Part shown: in pieces, positions 1-8,148 of the stretch
How positions within the stretch are numbered: position 1 is the stretch's first letter
Layout: each line of letters opens with the position of its first letter
Assembly (NCBI GenBank): GCA_900542825.1
Contig: UQOY01000001.1
Coordinates: 62,001-126,000, forward strand
Reading direction: 5' to 3'
Length of the DNA stretch: 64,000 nt
DNA from: an uncultured Collinsella sp.
Lineage (GTDB): Bacteria; Actinomycetota; Coriobacteriia; Coriobacteriales; Coriobacteriaceae
Program-made: the position numbers and the translations under genes
The notes under the pieces: model-generated
Told to the model about the DNA's origin: nothing
The model's database searches: none
The model's input: the letters and a program-made list of their open reading frames with translations, nothing else

Positions 1-1293
1 GCGCGCGCGAGCCGAAAGGATGTTTGACGGTGGCACGTAGACCGAGCCGTGCGCGTTGGGCAGTACCTCGTCCTGAAAGGCGATGAGCTCGTTGAGCGAT
101 GCGACGAGCGTCTCCTTGTTCTTCCACGTCTTGTAGTCGTACAGCGTACCGTAGTCGGTGTCCCAGAGCGCCAGCGGCTGATGGTTGTAGCCATGAAAGC
201 CCAGCTCTCCGCCCATCTGCAGCAGCATGCCGCCAAAGTAGCGGAACTGCGTGGTATCGGCCTGACGAGCAGGCTCGGTCTGGTTGACCGCGTCCTCATA
301 GTTTTCGATCATCACGCCGGTATAGCGAATGCCGTATTTTTGCGCGAGCTTTTGTAGATCGGGCCACCAGACCTTGGCATAAAAGTCGGCGATGGAAAGC
401 CCGTAGTCGCGCTTGATGTAGGTGCCGTCGCCCGAGGGCACGGGGCTGGGAAAGTCGTCCAAATAGAAGACGGAGCTGTTGATGACGGGGTAGGCCGTGG
501 CATCGCTCAGCAAGCTGATCGCCGCGGCGTAAAAACCGCGCATGACCTTGTCGTAGACACCGATATTGCACACCACGGTGCGTCCGCTACCGCAGTCATT
601 GGACCAAATGAGCGGGGCGCCCGCATCGCCGGTCTTCGCCCACATATGCGCCGTCTCGCGCAGCGAAACCGAAAGCGACGAATCAAAGGGGTCCGAGAGC
701 TCGTAGCGCTCTCCCCCGCCCAGCATAAAGTCCTCGCTCGGCACAATGCTTTCGGCTTTTACGTAGCCATATCCGGCCGATTCAATGCCAAGCTTAGGAG
801 CAATCACCTGCAGGTAGCTCGAATTATCCGGCGGCATGGCGAGCATAAGCGAACCGCCGGCACTCACCCAACTCATAATATCGGTCAGGTGCGTACCGAG
901 CCCGTCGAGCGACGGCATGAGCAAAATCACGCGATCGAAGGACGTCAGCGAGGGAATGGCATCCGCGCCGTCCAGGGCAAGGTCCACATCGCGGTGCGCG
1001 ATCTTCATGTCGGGCAGGATCTGGTCAAACTGCTCCTTTACGTCCTCGACGCCCGCTTGGTCGGTATCGGTAATGACCAGGCATCTGGGCTTTTGGCCAA
1101 ATATCGCCGAGGAGGCCGACACCGCATCGTTGGCGGCAAGCATCCCCAGCTTATGTTGGCCCGCACTGTACTGCACGCCGGCACGCTCCACCAGCAGCAC
1201 GGCGGCCATGGCAATAAAGACCGCCCACACCACGAGCAGTCCCCTCCAGCGAAAATGGCCCGCACGGTCGCGGATATGTTGCACCACGCTCAT
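1..1293 (-). CDS. pelA: PelA-type polysaccharide deacetylase (DUF2194-like), C-terminus beyond window
   Basis: The reading frame runs from an ATG at 1293 to the window edge, giving at least 431 residues. An N-terminal membrane anchor (about residues 23-42) is followed by an extracellular part. Around residue 278 there is a YLDDFPSP motif (D279, D280), and at 367-371 an HGYNH motif. Together these match the Asp and His-x3-His metal ligands of polysaccharide deacetylases such as the PelA deacetylase domain. The start overlaps the stop of the pelE-like gene (ATGA), so the three genes form one operon. The order pelD-pelE-pelA is that reported for Gram-positive Pel loci, and pelF and pelG would be expected just outside the window. 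Family knowledge: the enzyme partly deacetylates the polymer outside the membrane. The assignment rests on motifs and gene order. Confidence 0.72.
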   Translation of the reverse strand, partial: MSVVQHIRDRAGHFRWRGLLVVWAVFIAMAAVLLVERAGVQYSAGQHKLGMLAANDAVSASSAIFGQKPRCLVITDTDQAGVEDVKEQFDQILPDMKIAHRDVDLALDGADAIPSLTSFDRVILLMPSLDGLGTHLTDIMSWVSAGGSLMLAMPPDNSSYLQVIAPKLGIESAGYGYVKAESIVPSEDFMLGGGERYELSDPFDSSLSVSLRETAHMWAKTGDAGAPLIWSNDCGSGRTVVCNIGVYDKVMRGFYAAAISLLSDATAYPVINSSVFYLDDFPSPVPSGDGTYIKRDYGLSIADFYAKVWWPDLQKLAQKYGIRYTGVMIENYEDAVNQTEPARQADTTQFRYFGGMLLQMGGELGFHGYNHQPLALWDTDYGTLYDYKTWKNKETLVASLNELIAFQDEVLPNAHGSVYVPPSNILSARAR

Positions 1294-2195
1294 CGGGCCT
1301 CCTCTCCGTTGCGCCAAAAAGCCAGCTCCTCGCGGTTGGCGGCGCTCAAGTACACATGCTGCTTGTCGATCGCGTCGATCACGCGGTGGACTTCGTCACC
1401 GTCGCGGCGCATCACCGCTAGGCGCAGGCAAAGCATCCAAACCTCCTGCTCCTCGGGCACGTCGAGCACCAGCTGGTCGGTCACGGCCTGCGCCTCATCG
1501 ATCTGGTCGATATCGGCCAGCGCCGCGGCATACCGAATACGCAGCTCAACGGAGTCCTCGCGCTCGCAGCGGCGCGCAAGCAAGCGCGCGTACTGTTGGC
1601 GCTGAATCTGAGCCACGCGTCCCTCGGCCAAGCCCGAGTCCAAGTATTCACCAAGAAAATCGCAGTATTCATTGAGATTATGCGCGCTCGGGTCGGTCTT
1701 AAAGGCGTGCTCCAGCTGCTGCAGTTTAAGGTCGGACTCCTTGGAGATCTGCGCCACCGCCGTCGCGGCATAGTGCGCCACCTCAACGTCATCGTTAAGC
1801 TTAGCCGCCTGCAGCTGCGCCAGATACGCATCGGGCTCCTCGGTAAGCATGGAAAGCATTAGGCGGCGCCGGTCTGCCGGGTCGTTGACGATGAGCGCCT
1901 CCTCGAGAGGAATCACGCCTGCATCGGCTTCACGGTCGTGCACCAAGATGCTGCGATGCAGCTCGTCGTTAATGCGCAGCGACTCTAGCGTGGCGTCCTT
2001 GAGGTCCGCGCCAAGCACGGCGCTGCGCGCGATAAGCAGCACCACCAGCAGCGGGCCCCACAACGGCACGAGTACCATCACGGCCAACATATGCCCGCGC
2101 ACCGGCAGCAGGCCCAACTTCATAAGCGTCCACAGCACCAGGCAAACCAGCGCATGAATCAATAGCAAGACGGCAGCAACGACAAGCGAGATCAA
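1290..2195 (-). CDS. pelE: PelE-like membrane protein with TPR-type helical domain
   Basis: The protein has 301 residues. Two hydrophobic segments at the N-terminus (about 1-25 and 36-60) are followed by a long soluble helical part rich in Ala, Leu, Glu and Asp, as expected for tetratricopeptide-like repeats. This is the architecture of PelE, which sits with PelD and PelG in the inner-membrane synthase complex. The start is a TTG that overlaps the TGA stop of pelD (TTGA), with a GAGGGG-like ribosome site upstream, so translation is probably coupled. No better start lies nearby. Sequence similarity to PelE could not be scored here, so the name depends largely on topology and its position between pelD and the deacetylase. 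Confidence 0.68.
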   Translation of the reverse strand: MISLVVAAVLLLIHALVCLVLWTLMKLGLLPVRGHMLAVMVLVPLWGPLLVVLLIARSAVLGADLKDATLESLRINDELHRSILVHDREADAGVIPLEEALIVNDPADRRRLMLSMLTEEPDAYLAQLQAAKLNDDVEVAHYAATAVAQISKESDLKLQQLEHAFKTDPSAHNLNEYCDFLGEYLDSGLAEGRVAQIQRQQYARLLARRCEREDSVELRIRYAAALADIDQIDEAQAVTDQLVLDVPEEQEVWMLCLRLAVMRRDGDEVHRVIDAIDKQHVYLSAANREELAFWRNGEEAR

Positions 2196-4330
2196 GCGAC
2201 ATCCCCCTCGCCATTACCGGTGTCGGCAATGTGCTGCAGCAGCGCCACAATGTCCTCGCCGTCGACGGGCTCCACCGCAATCTGCTTCGCGCTCAGGCGC
2301 TCGCGGATAATGGGCAAATCGCACGCCTTTGCCTGGCGCATAAGCAGGTAAAGCACGTCACCATCGACCAGGCCCGCCGCATCGCTCTCGCGGATTGCCG
2401 ACCCAATTGCGCCCACCAACTCGCCGACAGGCTCCATGCCCGGCACCACGCGCAGGAGCAAAAAGCTCCCCATCTTACCGTCTGTCAGCGCCTGCTCGGC
2501 CGCGAGCTCTTGGCCAAAGGCCGCCTGCTTGAGCACGCACGTGCCATCGACGCAGCGTTTATCCTGCGCCACCGCCTCGTAATCGAAGGCACGCCCCAGC
2601 GCGCTTTCGACCAGGCCGCACAGGATGCGGAACAGATTTTGGTAATAGAGCGTCATTTGGTTCTGGGCCGCGCGGCGCACAAAGATCAGCACGGCGGGTG
2701 CCCCGTCACGCTCGATCGTGTATCCAAACATCGGAAGCCCCGACGTCAGCGCGCGGTTCACCCACAGGCTCGAACGACCTTCGCCGCCCAAAAGGGGCGC
2801 AAGCTGATCAAGCGAGAGCGAGCGCGTGGCGTCTTCGGCAATCACGGGACTCGCCGCCACCAGACGTGCAAACGCCCCGCCCGAAACGTGGTAGATCGTC
2901 ACCGAATCGTTTTCGAGAATCTCACCTATGAGCTCGCAGCACTTGCGGTAGATGTCGCGCGGATTGAGCACGTCAAGCTCTTGCGTCACGGCAAAGATCT
3001 TGCCAAAGCTATCGTGACGCCCCACAATCTGGCGCTTGTAGGTGCGCTTGTCCTCGATAGCATCGTGATAGAGCTGCGTGAGGAACATATTGCGATTACG
3101 CACAAGCTCGTTCTCGTCACGCTCCGCCTTAATGGCCTCGCTGTTGCGCAGCTGCACGTAGCCGCATACGGCACCCACCACAAAGTACGCGATAAACGGC
3201 AGCCAGTTGGACGGCTCGTAGAACAGGCCCTGGAAGGTATAGCCATACTGGGTAAAGTAGCTCACAGCCAAACCCACCGATGCCAGCAGCGCCGCAACCA
3301 GACCAAAGTCCAGGCCATACAGCGTGCCGATGAGCACGACGTAGAGCAGGCGATAATCGAGCACGTTGAGCTGGGCAGATTGCGAGAACAGGTGCTGCAG
3401 AACCTCGAACAGAGCCCAGGCGACGCCCGTCTCCAGGCATTTAATAGGCAGAGTGCGCATCTGGATGCGGTCGATGGCGGCGCGCAAGGGGTTGACCTTC
3501 TTTGCGCGGCCAGCATCCCAGCGAGCCTGAATGGTCGAGAGGTCGCGCAGCAGGTCATAGCGCTGAAACCAGCCGTAGCGCACGCGAACGACGTCGCTGG
3601 CGGGCAGGGCATAGCCGGCAGAATCGCCATAGGCAACGGCAAGGTCGGGGAACAGCGCCTTGAGGGCCTCGCCCACCTCACCCGACGTGTGATGGAAGGT
3701 ATCGGCAACGTCGAGCGTCTCAAAAGAGGCGTCCCAGCTGTCAAAGATGCGGCGCACCAGCACCGCAAGTTCCTCGGCGCACAGCAGGGGAAACGCCGCA
3801 TCCTCCGCGCCCTGCAAAGCGACCGATCCGGTTAAGCACACGTCGAACAGCGGCACCAAAAACGGATCCTCCAGCGCGGCGGAAGCAGTGTACAGGAAGG
3901 GCACGCGCAGAATCTTTGCCTGAACGACTTCGTGCGCAGCGTAGTAGCGGCACAGGTCGTTGGCCGCGCGGGCGATAATGCCCTTGCCCGTTCGACCCGG
4001 GACATCGGCGGCACCCTCGGCACCCGCGGGCCCCGCTACATACAGCAGCTGGACCCGGCGACCCATGCACGCACGAAAGACCGAACGTAGCAGCTCGATA
4101 TCGCCCACGGCATCGTTATGTGGGGTAAGGTAATTAGACAGGTAGACCACGCGGTCGAACTCGTAGGCCTGCTCCAAGTGCTGAAGGAGCTCTTTCCACG
4201 AGGCATGGGGCGACGACTCATCGCGGCGCGATTCCGCGGCAGCGACGACCTTAACGTGGTCCCCGGGGAACGCCTTGGCACAAAAGTCATCGTCAACATA
4301 TGCGGTGTTGCCAACAACCAGCACCTCCAT
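2192..4330 (-). CDS. pelD: PelD-like cyclic-di-GMP receptor with N-terminal SDR/epimerase-like domain
   Basis: The protein has 712 residues in four parts. Residues 1-270 resemble an NAD-dependent epimerase/dehydratase (PelX-like), but the nucleotide-binding loop is degenerate (VVGNTAY instead of GxxGxxG). Residues about 300-395 hold several membrane helices, 445-585 a GAF-like domain, and 590-700 a degenerate GGDEF domain. In the last, RESD (647-650) lies exactly five residues before DGDVL (656-660), where active cyclases have GGDEF. The RxxD inhibitory site is kept while the catalytic motif is lost, as in PelD, which binds cyclic-di-GMP to switch on Pel synthesis. The ATG at 4330 has a strong GGGGAGGAG ribosome site. 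First gene of the pel operon. Confidence 0.8.
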   Translation of the reverse strand: MEVLVVGNTAYVDDDFCAKAFPGDHVKVVAAAESRRDESSPHASWKELLQHLEQAYEFDRVVYLSNYLTPHNDAVGDIELLRSVFRACMGRRVQLLYVAGPAGAEGAADVPGRTGKGIIARAANDLCRYYAAHEVVQAKILRVPFLYTASAALEDPFLVPLFDVCLTGSVALQGAEDAAFPLLCAEELAVLVRRIFDSWDASFETLDVADTFHHTSGEVGEALKALFPDLAVAYGDSAGYALPASDVVRVRYGWFQRYDLLRDLSTIQARWDAGRAKKVNPLRAAIDRIQMRTLPIKCLETGVAWALFEVLQHLFSQSAQLNVLDYRLLYVVLIGTLYGLDFGLVAALLASVGLAVSYFTQYGYTFQGLFYEPSNWLPFIAYFVVGAVCGYVQLRNSEAIKAERDENELVRNRNMFLTQLYHDAIEDKRTYKRQIVGRHDSFGKIFAVTQELDVLNPRDIYRKCCELIGEILENDSVTIYHVSGGAFARLVAASPVIAEDATRSLSLDQLAPLLGGEGRSSLWVNRALTSGLPMFGYTIERDGAPAVLIFVRRAAQNQMTLYYQNLFRILCGLVESALGRAFDYEAVAQDKRCVDGTCVLKQAAFGQELAAEQALTDGKMGSFLLLRVVPGMEPVGELVGAIGSAIRESDAAGLVDGDVLYLLMRQAKACDLPIIRERLSAKQIAVEPVDGEDIVALLQHIADTGNGEGDVA

Positions 4331-4458
4331 GGCGCACTCCTCCCCTTAATTCCACATTTGTCATAGTCAAACATGCGTATTGTACGCTGTCAACGCGAGC
4401 TGGGGCGCCTTTAAGGCTGTTTTAAGAACATTTTCAGAGGATGTGGGGGCCAGGAGAA

Positions 4459-4884
4459 CTAAATAGTGAATCCAATCTGTGGCAGATAAAGCGGCCCCCA
4501 TACTCCACCAGCAGCGACATTTTCAATAATGCCCCTTGCATAGGAATACAGGTCCTGCATTCCAGTGCTAAGTGCCTCCCTGTCAAAAGCATCGTCATCT
4601 AAATCCGCAGGAGCGCGATATATGCCAGAGACGGATATTTCGGAACGGTAATAATGGCCCTCATTGCCTGGTAAAAGCTCAATAACTAAGTTGAGCTGAC
4701 GAAACCTGACTCCGTTTTCGTCCGAAAATGCACTGGTAATAGCATTTCGGACGTTGCATTCAACGTCAGACTTATTGACGCCCTCTTTCGGAATCATTCC
4801 GCCATCAAATGATAAACTGTCCACTTTTCTGGTCACGCATGTAATCAGCGGAGATTCAATGCGTTGCTTCTGAAGCGATTCCAT
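4459..4884 (-). CDS. SecB-like chaperone of a toxin-antitoxin-chaperone module
   Basis: The protein has 141 residues. It is acidic, beta-strand-rich in the middle and has no membrane segment. Its size and N-terminal pattern resemble SecB-like proteins. It is the third gene after an MqsR-like toxin and an MqsA-like antitoxin; its ATG follows the antitoxin stop codon directly (TAAATG), with a GGAG inside the end of the antitoxin gene. Known toxin-antitoxin-chaperone modules have this order, and there the SecB homologue protects the antitoxin from degradation. The SecB assignment comes mainly from context and size and would need a profile search. The gene is AT-richer than the pel genes to its left. 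Confidence 0.6.
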   Translation of the reverse strand: MESLQKQRIESPLITCVTRKVDSLSFDGGMIPKEGVNKSDVECNVRNAITSAFSDENGVRFRQLNLVIELLPGNEGHYYRSEISVSGIYRAPADLDDDAFDREALSTGMQDLYSYARGIIENVAAGGVWGPLYLPQIGFTI

Positions 4885-5397
4885 TTACATCTCCAATCGA
4901 AAGGCATTCTCATCTGCCAAAGGAGCCGAGTCCCTATAAGCCGGGGCTTCTCCTCCCAGTATCACCGAAAATCGTGACGCATTAAGTCTTGAGGCCATCT
5001 CACCAGAAGAAAGTCCCAGATAAGTGCGCACCTCAGGAACATCTCGAATGAGCTTCATAAGGTTATTTGCGGTAATAGATTGTTGCGATGCCCCGTTCTC
5101 CCAACGAGACGCCGTGGGCTTTGAAACCCCCAATAGCGACTCAAACTCATGCTGAGTCAAACCAAGATCAGAGCGCAAATCCTTTATATCCGAGGGAGAT
5201 AAAAGTTCATGAGCCTTAGCATATTGGGAAGCCAGTGCATGGGCAAGCTTAGTCGCCTCTGTGGCAGTCATTTCATCGTTGCCGCACTCGCAAACATAAT
5301 GCTCAATTCCTTTTACGGTAATTTTCTCGCCACGGTAAACTTCAGTCATTGGCGCCGTGGTAAATTGCATTTCTTTGCCGCATTCCATGCAACGCAT
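4885..5397 (-). CDS. mqsA: MqsA-type antitoxin (zinc-binding N-terminus, XRE helix-turn-helix C-terminus)
   Basis: The protein has 170 residues when started at the ATG at 5397, chosen because AAAGGAGGA lies just upstream and overlaps the toxin stop; an upstream in-frame ATG at 5424 lies inside the toxin gene. C3, C6, C36 and C38 form a zinc site like the N-terminal domain of MqsA (YgiT family). Residues about 75-130 form a helix-turn-helix with the typical LGLTQHEFESLLGVSKPTAS pattern. A C-terminal tail of about 40 residues may be the chaperone-addiction segment recognised by the SecB-like partner, as in other such modules (inference). It probably neutralises the toxin and represses its own promoter. 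Confidence 0.82.
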   Translation of the reverse strand: MRCMECGKEMQFTTAPMTEVYRGEKITVKGIEHYVCECGNDEMTATEATKLAHALASQYAKAHELLSPSDIKDLRSDLGLTQHEFESLLGVSKPTASRWENGASQQSITANNLMKLIRDVPEVRTYLGLSSGEMASRLNASRFSVILGGEAPAYRDSAPLADENAFRLEM

Positions 5398-5407
5398 GAC
5401 TCCTCCT

Positions 5408-5755
5408 TTAATGAATGTATCCATCGATGTTCGCAGACAAAACGTTTAAATGCGCATTACCTTCGGAATCAATTGAAAACTTAACGCACCAATCCTCGTA
5501 TTCAAAACCTCGGCACACGTAGACATCTGCGTAAACATCATGCAGAGGCCCATCCATGTCGAGCGCGATGGATTTTCTAAAATCGTCAGGCTTCAGATAA
5601 TCAAATAGGTCAGCAAGGAAATGATCAATGTCCAAATAACCAAACTGATTCATCAGGTGTCTGCGCACCCTACCATTTACAATCATCTTTCCCGAGCGAG
5701 CCAAAGACTTCGCTTCGTCAAGTGAATATGTCGGTCGGAGCTTGGTTCGATTCAT
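5408..5755 (-). CDS. mqsR: MqsR-family toxin (probable RNA interferase)
   Basis: The protein has 115 residues from the ATG at 5755; AAGGGG lies six bases upstream, which makes it better than the GTG two codons earlier. The C-terminal half has the MqsR pattern: a DFRKS block, an HDVY block and final beta strands with a hydrophobic VKF. MqsR of E. coli is a ribosome-independent mRNA endonuclease cutting at GCU/GCA; whether this relative keeps that specificity is unknown. It is the first gene of a toxin-antitoxin-chaperone operon and is followed by an MqsA-like antitoxin. Its promoter lies between two palindromes. Confidence 0.75.
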   Translation of the reverse strand: MNRTKLRPTYSLDEAKSLARSGKMIVNGRVRRHLMNQFGYLDIDHFLADLFDYLKPDDFRKSIALDMDGPLHDVYADVYVCRGFEYEDWCVKFSIDSEGNAHLNVLSANIDGYIH

Positions 5756-5767
5756 AACCACCCCTTA

Positions 5768-5812
5768 GTTAGCATAATGCTAACTATATTCGTTTTGTTG
5801 CCAATTGGCAAC
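5768..5812 (-). promoter_or_regulatory. Toxin-antitoxin promoter with two palindromic operators
   Basis: On the minus strand a -35 box TTGCCA (5806-5811) and a -10 box TATAGT (5783-5788) are separated by exactly 17 bp. The -35 box lies within the perfect palindrome GTTGCCAATTGGCAAC (5797-5812). The -10 box abuts and overlaps the second palindrome GTTAGCATAATGCTAAC (5768-5784). This layout suggests repression by the antitoxin or toxin-antitoxin complex of this operon. The two palindromes differ in sequence but share the GTT...AAC ends. Confidence 0.7.
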
Positions 5813-5862
5813 TCTATATAACGGTCCACACCAGGCGCATTAACGCCCCTATTTTGCGTCTA

Positions 5863-5989
5863 TCCGGAAGTGCGGGATAAGACCGAGATCTGGGGACCAG
5901 GCCTCGGTCTTATCCTTCCACATCCTGCGGTTTTGTCGTCAAAATACGAGTTGTGCTCGGAGGTTTTCGACTTATCCCAGCACTTCCGA
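5863..5989. repeat. Nested inverted-repeat element of about 127 bp
   Basis: The outer arms are 5863-5881 and 5971-5989, complementary over about 18 bases with one bulge. A second perfect 13-bp hairpin lies inside, with arms GGATAAGACCGAG (5875-5887) and CTCGGTCTTATCC (5903-5915). The outer and inner 5' arms overlap, so the two structures compete. No protein of convincing composition is encoded. This could be a small non-autonomous mobile element or a structured intergenic repeat. Confidence 0.6.
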
Positions 5990-6309
5990 AATGATGACTC
6001 CGTATCGAGTGCTCTAGCGACAAAGGCGGCATCCGCGACAACATCCAGTTGTCGCGGAAACGTCAAAGGGCCGTTGTTGGAAACCGAACAACAACCCTTC
6101 TTTGTCTCCGCCTGACGTAGAGTAAACGGCGACTGCATCACTGAGAACATATTACGTAACGTCAAGCGACTCAACGGGGCGACGAATGGCAACGCAGCTG
6201 TTCGGCCCCAGTTTCTACCTAAATATAACTAGAGGATGCCCTCCATTGGGAAGGAAGCCCCTTACAAAACTTTGACCCTAACAACCAGGCTTTTTTCGAT
6301 AGCGATCAA
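5990..6309. other. Intergenic region with further hairpins
   Basis: No gene is supported here. A perfect 11-bp hairpin lies at 6032-6058 (TCCGCGACAAC / GTTGTCGCGGA, 5-base loop). A weaker inverted repeat around AACAAC and GTTGTT follows at about 6065-6100. A reading frame without a start codon is open from about 6229 and runs into the small ORF at 6310. Confidence 0.5.
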
Positions 6310-6423
6310 ATGAGCAAACATCGATCCATCGGCATAAAAGAAGAAGTGGAGGCCTTGCTTAACATCGATAATTTTAAACTAATTAACGAACCTCCACGAG
6401 GCTTTCCCTTAATTACGACATGA
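6310..6423 (+). CDS. Possible small ORF (37 aa) or gene remnant before the 6434 gene
   Basis: An ATG at 6310 opens a 37-codon frame with protein-like composition (motif EEVEALLNIDNFKLIN). It ends at a TGA (6421-6423) that is part of the ribosome site of the next gene, which suggests translational coupling. The frame is open upstream to a stop at 6226-6228 without a further good start, and the extra 27 codons also look protein-like, so this may be the tail of a truncated gene. Its own ribosome site is poor. No family recognised. Confidence 0.35.
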   Translation: MSKHRSIGIKEEVEALLNIDNFKLINEPPRGFPLITT

Positions 6424-6433
6424 GGAGATGCGC

Positions 6434-7144
6434 ATGTCAGAACAGTCACCAATTAGCACTTTCGAATCGTTCCGGCAAACATACTGGACCTACTACTTAG
6501 CCCTTGAAGATCGTCTCCTGCAGACAGAGAGATACTGCGCATTCTCGCAGAGGAATACAGAGGCATTTTCAATCGAATACCTCACCTTGCTTTTGTCTAC
6601 CTGCGGTGAAGTTGACTCGCTAGCAAAAGCTATTGGGACGCGCTTCTTTCCTGAGGCGGATCTAAACAACTGCACAATTTCTAAATGGGGATACTATCTT
6701 TGCCAATCTTTCCCAGAGATAGACACGAAAGTCCTCCAATTTAAGAATGGGATGCAATTAAAACCCTTTGATAGCTGGCAACAAACCACAGCAACAAACA
6801 AAAGGGGACAAACCATCTATGTAAAAGCGCCAGGCTCAAAGCGCCTCCAATGGTGGGCCGACTACAATACAGTCAAACACTCCAGAGCATCAATCGATCC
6901 TGAACGAGGCTTAGCCAATTACGAAAAAGCCAATCAGGGCAACGTCATCAAATCGATGGGAGCCCTTTTTCTGCTCAATAGACTTATGATGCAAATTCTA
7001 AATGCCGATGCATACCAAACAATAGAGCGATCGAAGCTTTTCAAACTATGTGATTCCCTAGATGAAACCGAGTCTTTCATTTGCTATGGAAGCGAAGGCG
7101 TCCCGCTTGCAATAACGTATGAAGCGCCAAGCGCAAGAATATAG
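6434..7144 (+). CDS. Protein of unknown function with a YNxVKHSR motif
   Basis: The protein has 236 residues from the ATG at 6434; the alternative ATG at 6428 touches the GAGGAG ribosome site and is less likely. It is soluble and helix-rich. A WWADYNTVKHSR motif (about 140-151) recalls the Asn/Lys-His pattern of some HEPN-like helical proteins, but a canonical Rx4-6H site is absent. It stands alone on the plus strand in an island of toxin-antitoxin and NTPase genes, and its AT-rich codons differ from the core genes. A defence role is possible but unproven. Confidence 0.6.
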   Translation: MSEQSPISTFESFRQTYWTYYLALEDRLLQTERYCAFSQRNTEAFSIEYLTLLLSTCGEVDSLAKAIGTRFFPEADLNNCTISKWGYYLCQSFPEIDTKVLQFKNGMQLKPFDSWQQTTATNKRGQTIYVKAPGSKRLQWWADYNTVKHSRASIDPERGLANYEKANQGNVIKSMGALFLLNRLMMQILNADAYQTIERSKLFKLCDSLDETESFICYGSEGVPLAITYEAPSARI

Positions 7145-7342
7145 CAGGCTAAAAGCAACAGCGGAAATTAAATGCCATATAGGGCAAAACTGCGATAATC
7201 ATTGCGGCTTGGCCTTCTGGTATTACTTAGCCGCTCTCTTGTCCAACAAAATGCAGATAAAACTAATTAGCTCCATACAAATAAGATGACGACGAACGCT
7301 GCAAATACCAACAAACGACCATCTGGAAAATCCCGAGTCTTA

Positions 7343-7942
7343 CTACTTTCGACCGAAGCGTTTAATTCGAAAACGATCGAGCGCATAATTAAACGAAATA
7401 ATAAGAACTAACGTCATCGTATAGATAACGAATTGATATATTTCAGATGGCGGATCAGACAGATAGCCTACAAAGACCACTTCCATGACGACAACAGTAA
7501 GAAGCGTACATAATCCGATAAACCCCATTCTTCCCACGTCAATGCAAAAGACACTCCGATACTTCAAGAGCAAAAAGGCTGCGACGCCATAGATAGCAAG
7601 GAGTGTGACTAAACCTGGTATAAGATTCCAACAAAAGAGGGCAAGAACAACGGGAAACGTCCAAATGGCATTCCCCGCCGCATCTGAATCCATAAACGTA
7701 TAGCCTTTATCCCTCATTCCGTTTCTCTCCACGACAAGCTGGAGATAACTTCTCAATATCCATCCTGAAAATGATGCAAAATAGATAATGAATAATCGGT
7801 CAACAGACCACAAGGAATTATCACCAAAGGCAAGCGTAAGGATGCGCGAGGCGACCGGAAGGGCCGCAGAGGTTAAAACCGTGATCAGGACATCGGAGGT
7901 TTTAAACTCACCGTCCCTGCTCTCTGGGGGCTCGTTCACCAT
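7343..7942 (-). CDS. Membrane protein of unknown function (about six helices)
   Basis: The protein has 199 residues from the ATG at 7942, chosen for a GGGAG four bases upstream; ATGs at 7972 and 7987 would add 10-15 hydrophobic residues but have weaker ribosome sites. After a short charged N-terminus there are about six hydrophobic segments across the chain, with basic loops and a basic C-terminus (RFRIKRFGRK). No family recognised. It is divergent from the KAP NTPase at 8149, with about 200 bp between them. KAP proteins often work at membranes, so a joint role is possible but only inferred. Confidence 0.6.
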   Translation of the reverse strand: MVNEPPESRDGEFKTSDVLITVLTSAALPVASRILTLAFGDNSLWSVDRLFIIYFASFSGWILRSYLQLVVERNGMRDKGYTFMDSDAAGNAIWTFPVVLALFCWNLIPGLVTLLAIYGVAAFLLLKYRSVFCIDVGRMGFIGLCTLLTVVVMEVVFVGYLSDPPSEIYQFVIYTMTLVLIISFNYALDRFRIKRFGRK

Positions 7943-8148
7943 TAATCTCCCAACGCAAATAGAAATCAGCATAAGTTCAAGCACCATACCACTTCACCGC
8001 ATATGCAAATAGCAGGTCTGAGCATTGTTAAACACTAAAAGGGTAAAACCTACGGATGAAAGCTAAACAAGAAGAGACCTACCGATCCTATTTACGGAAA
8101 GAATAAGACCGAAGCACAATCTAAGACCACAGAAAGAAGGCGGCCACC

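Noticed and set aside
4331..4458. Promoter with TTGACA (4389-4394) for the pel operon
   Set aside because: No acceptable -10 box at 16-18 bp; the nearby TACAAT is only four bases away.
5870..6115. Open frame of about 81 codons on the plus strand
   Set aside because: It runs through perfect palindromes, has no ribosome site and has no protein-like pattern.
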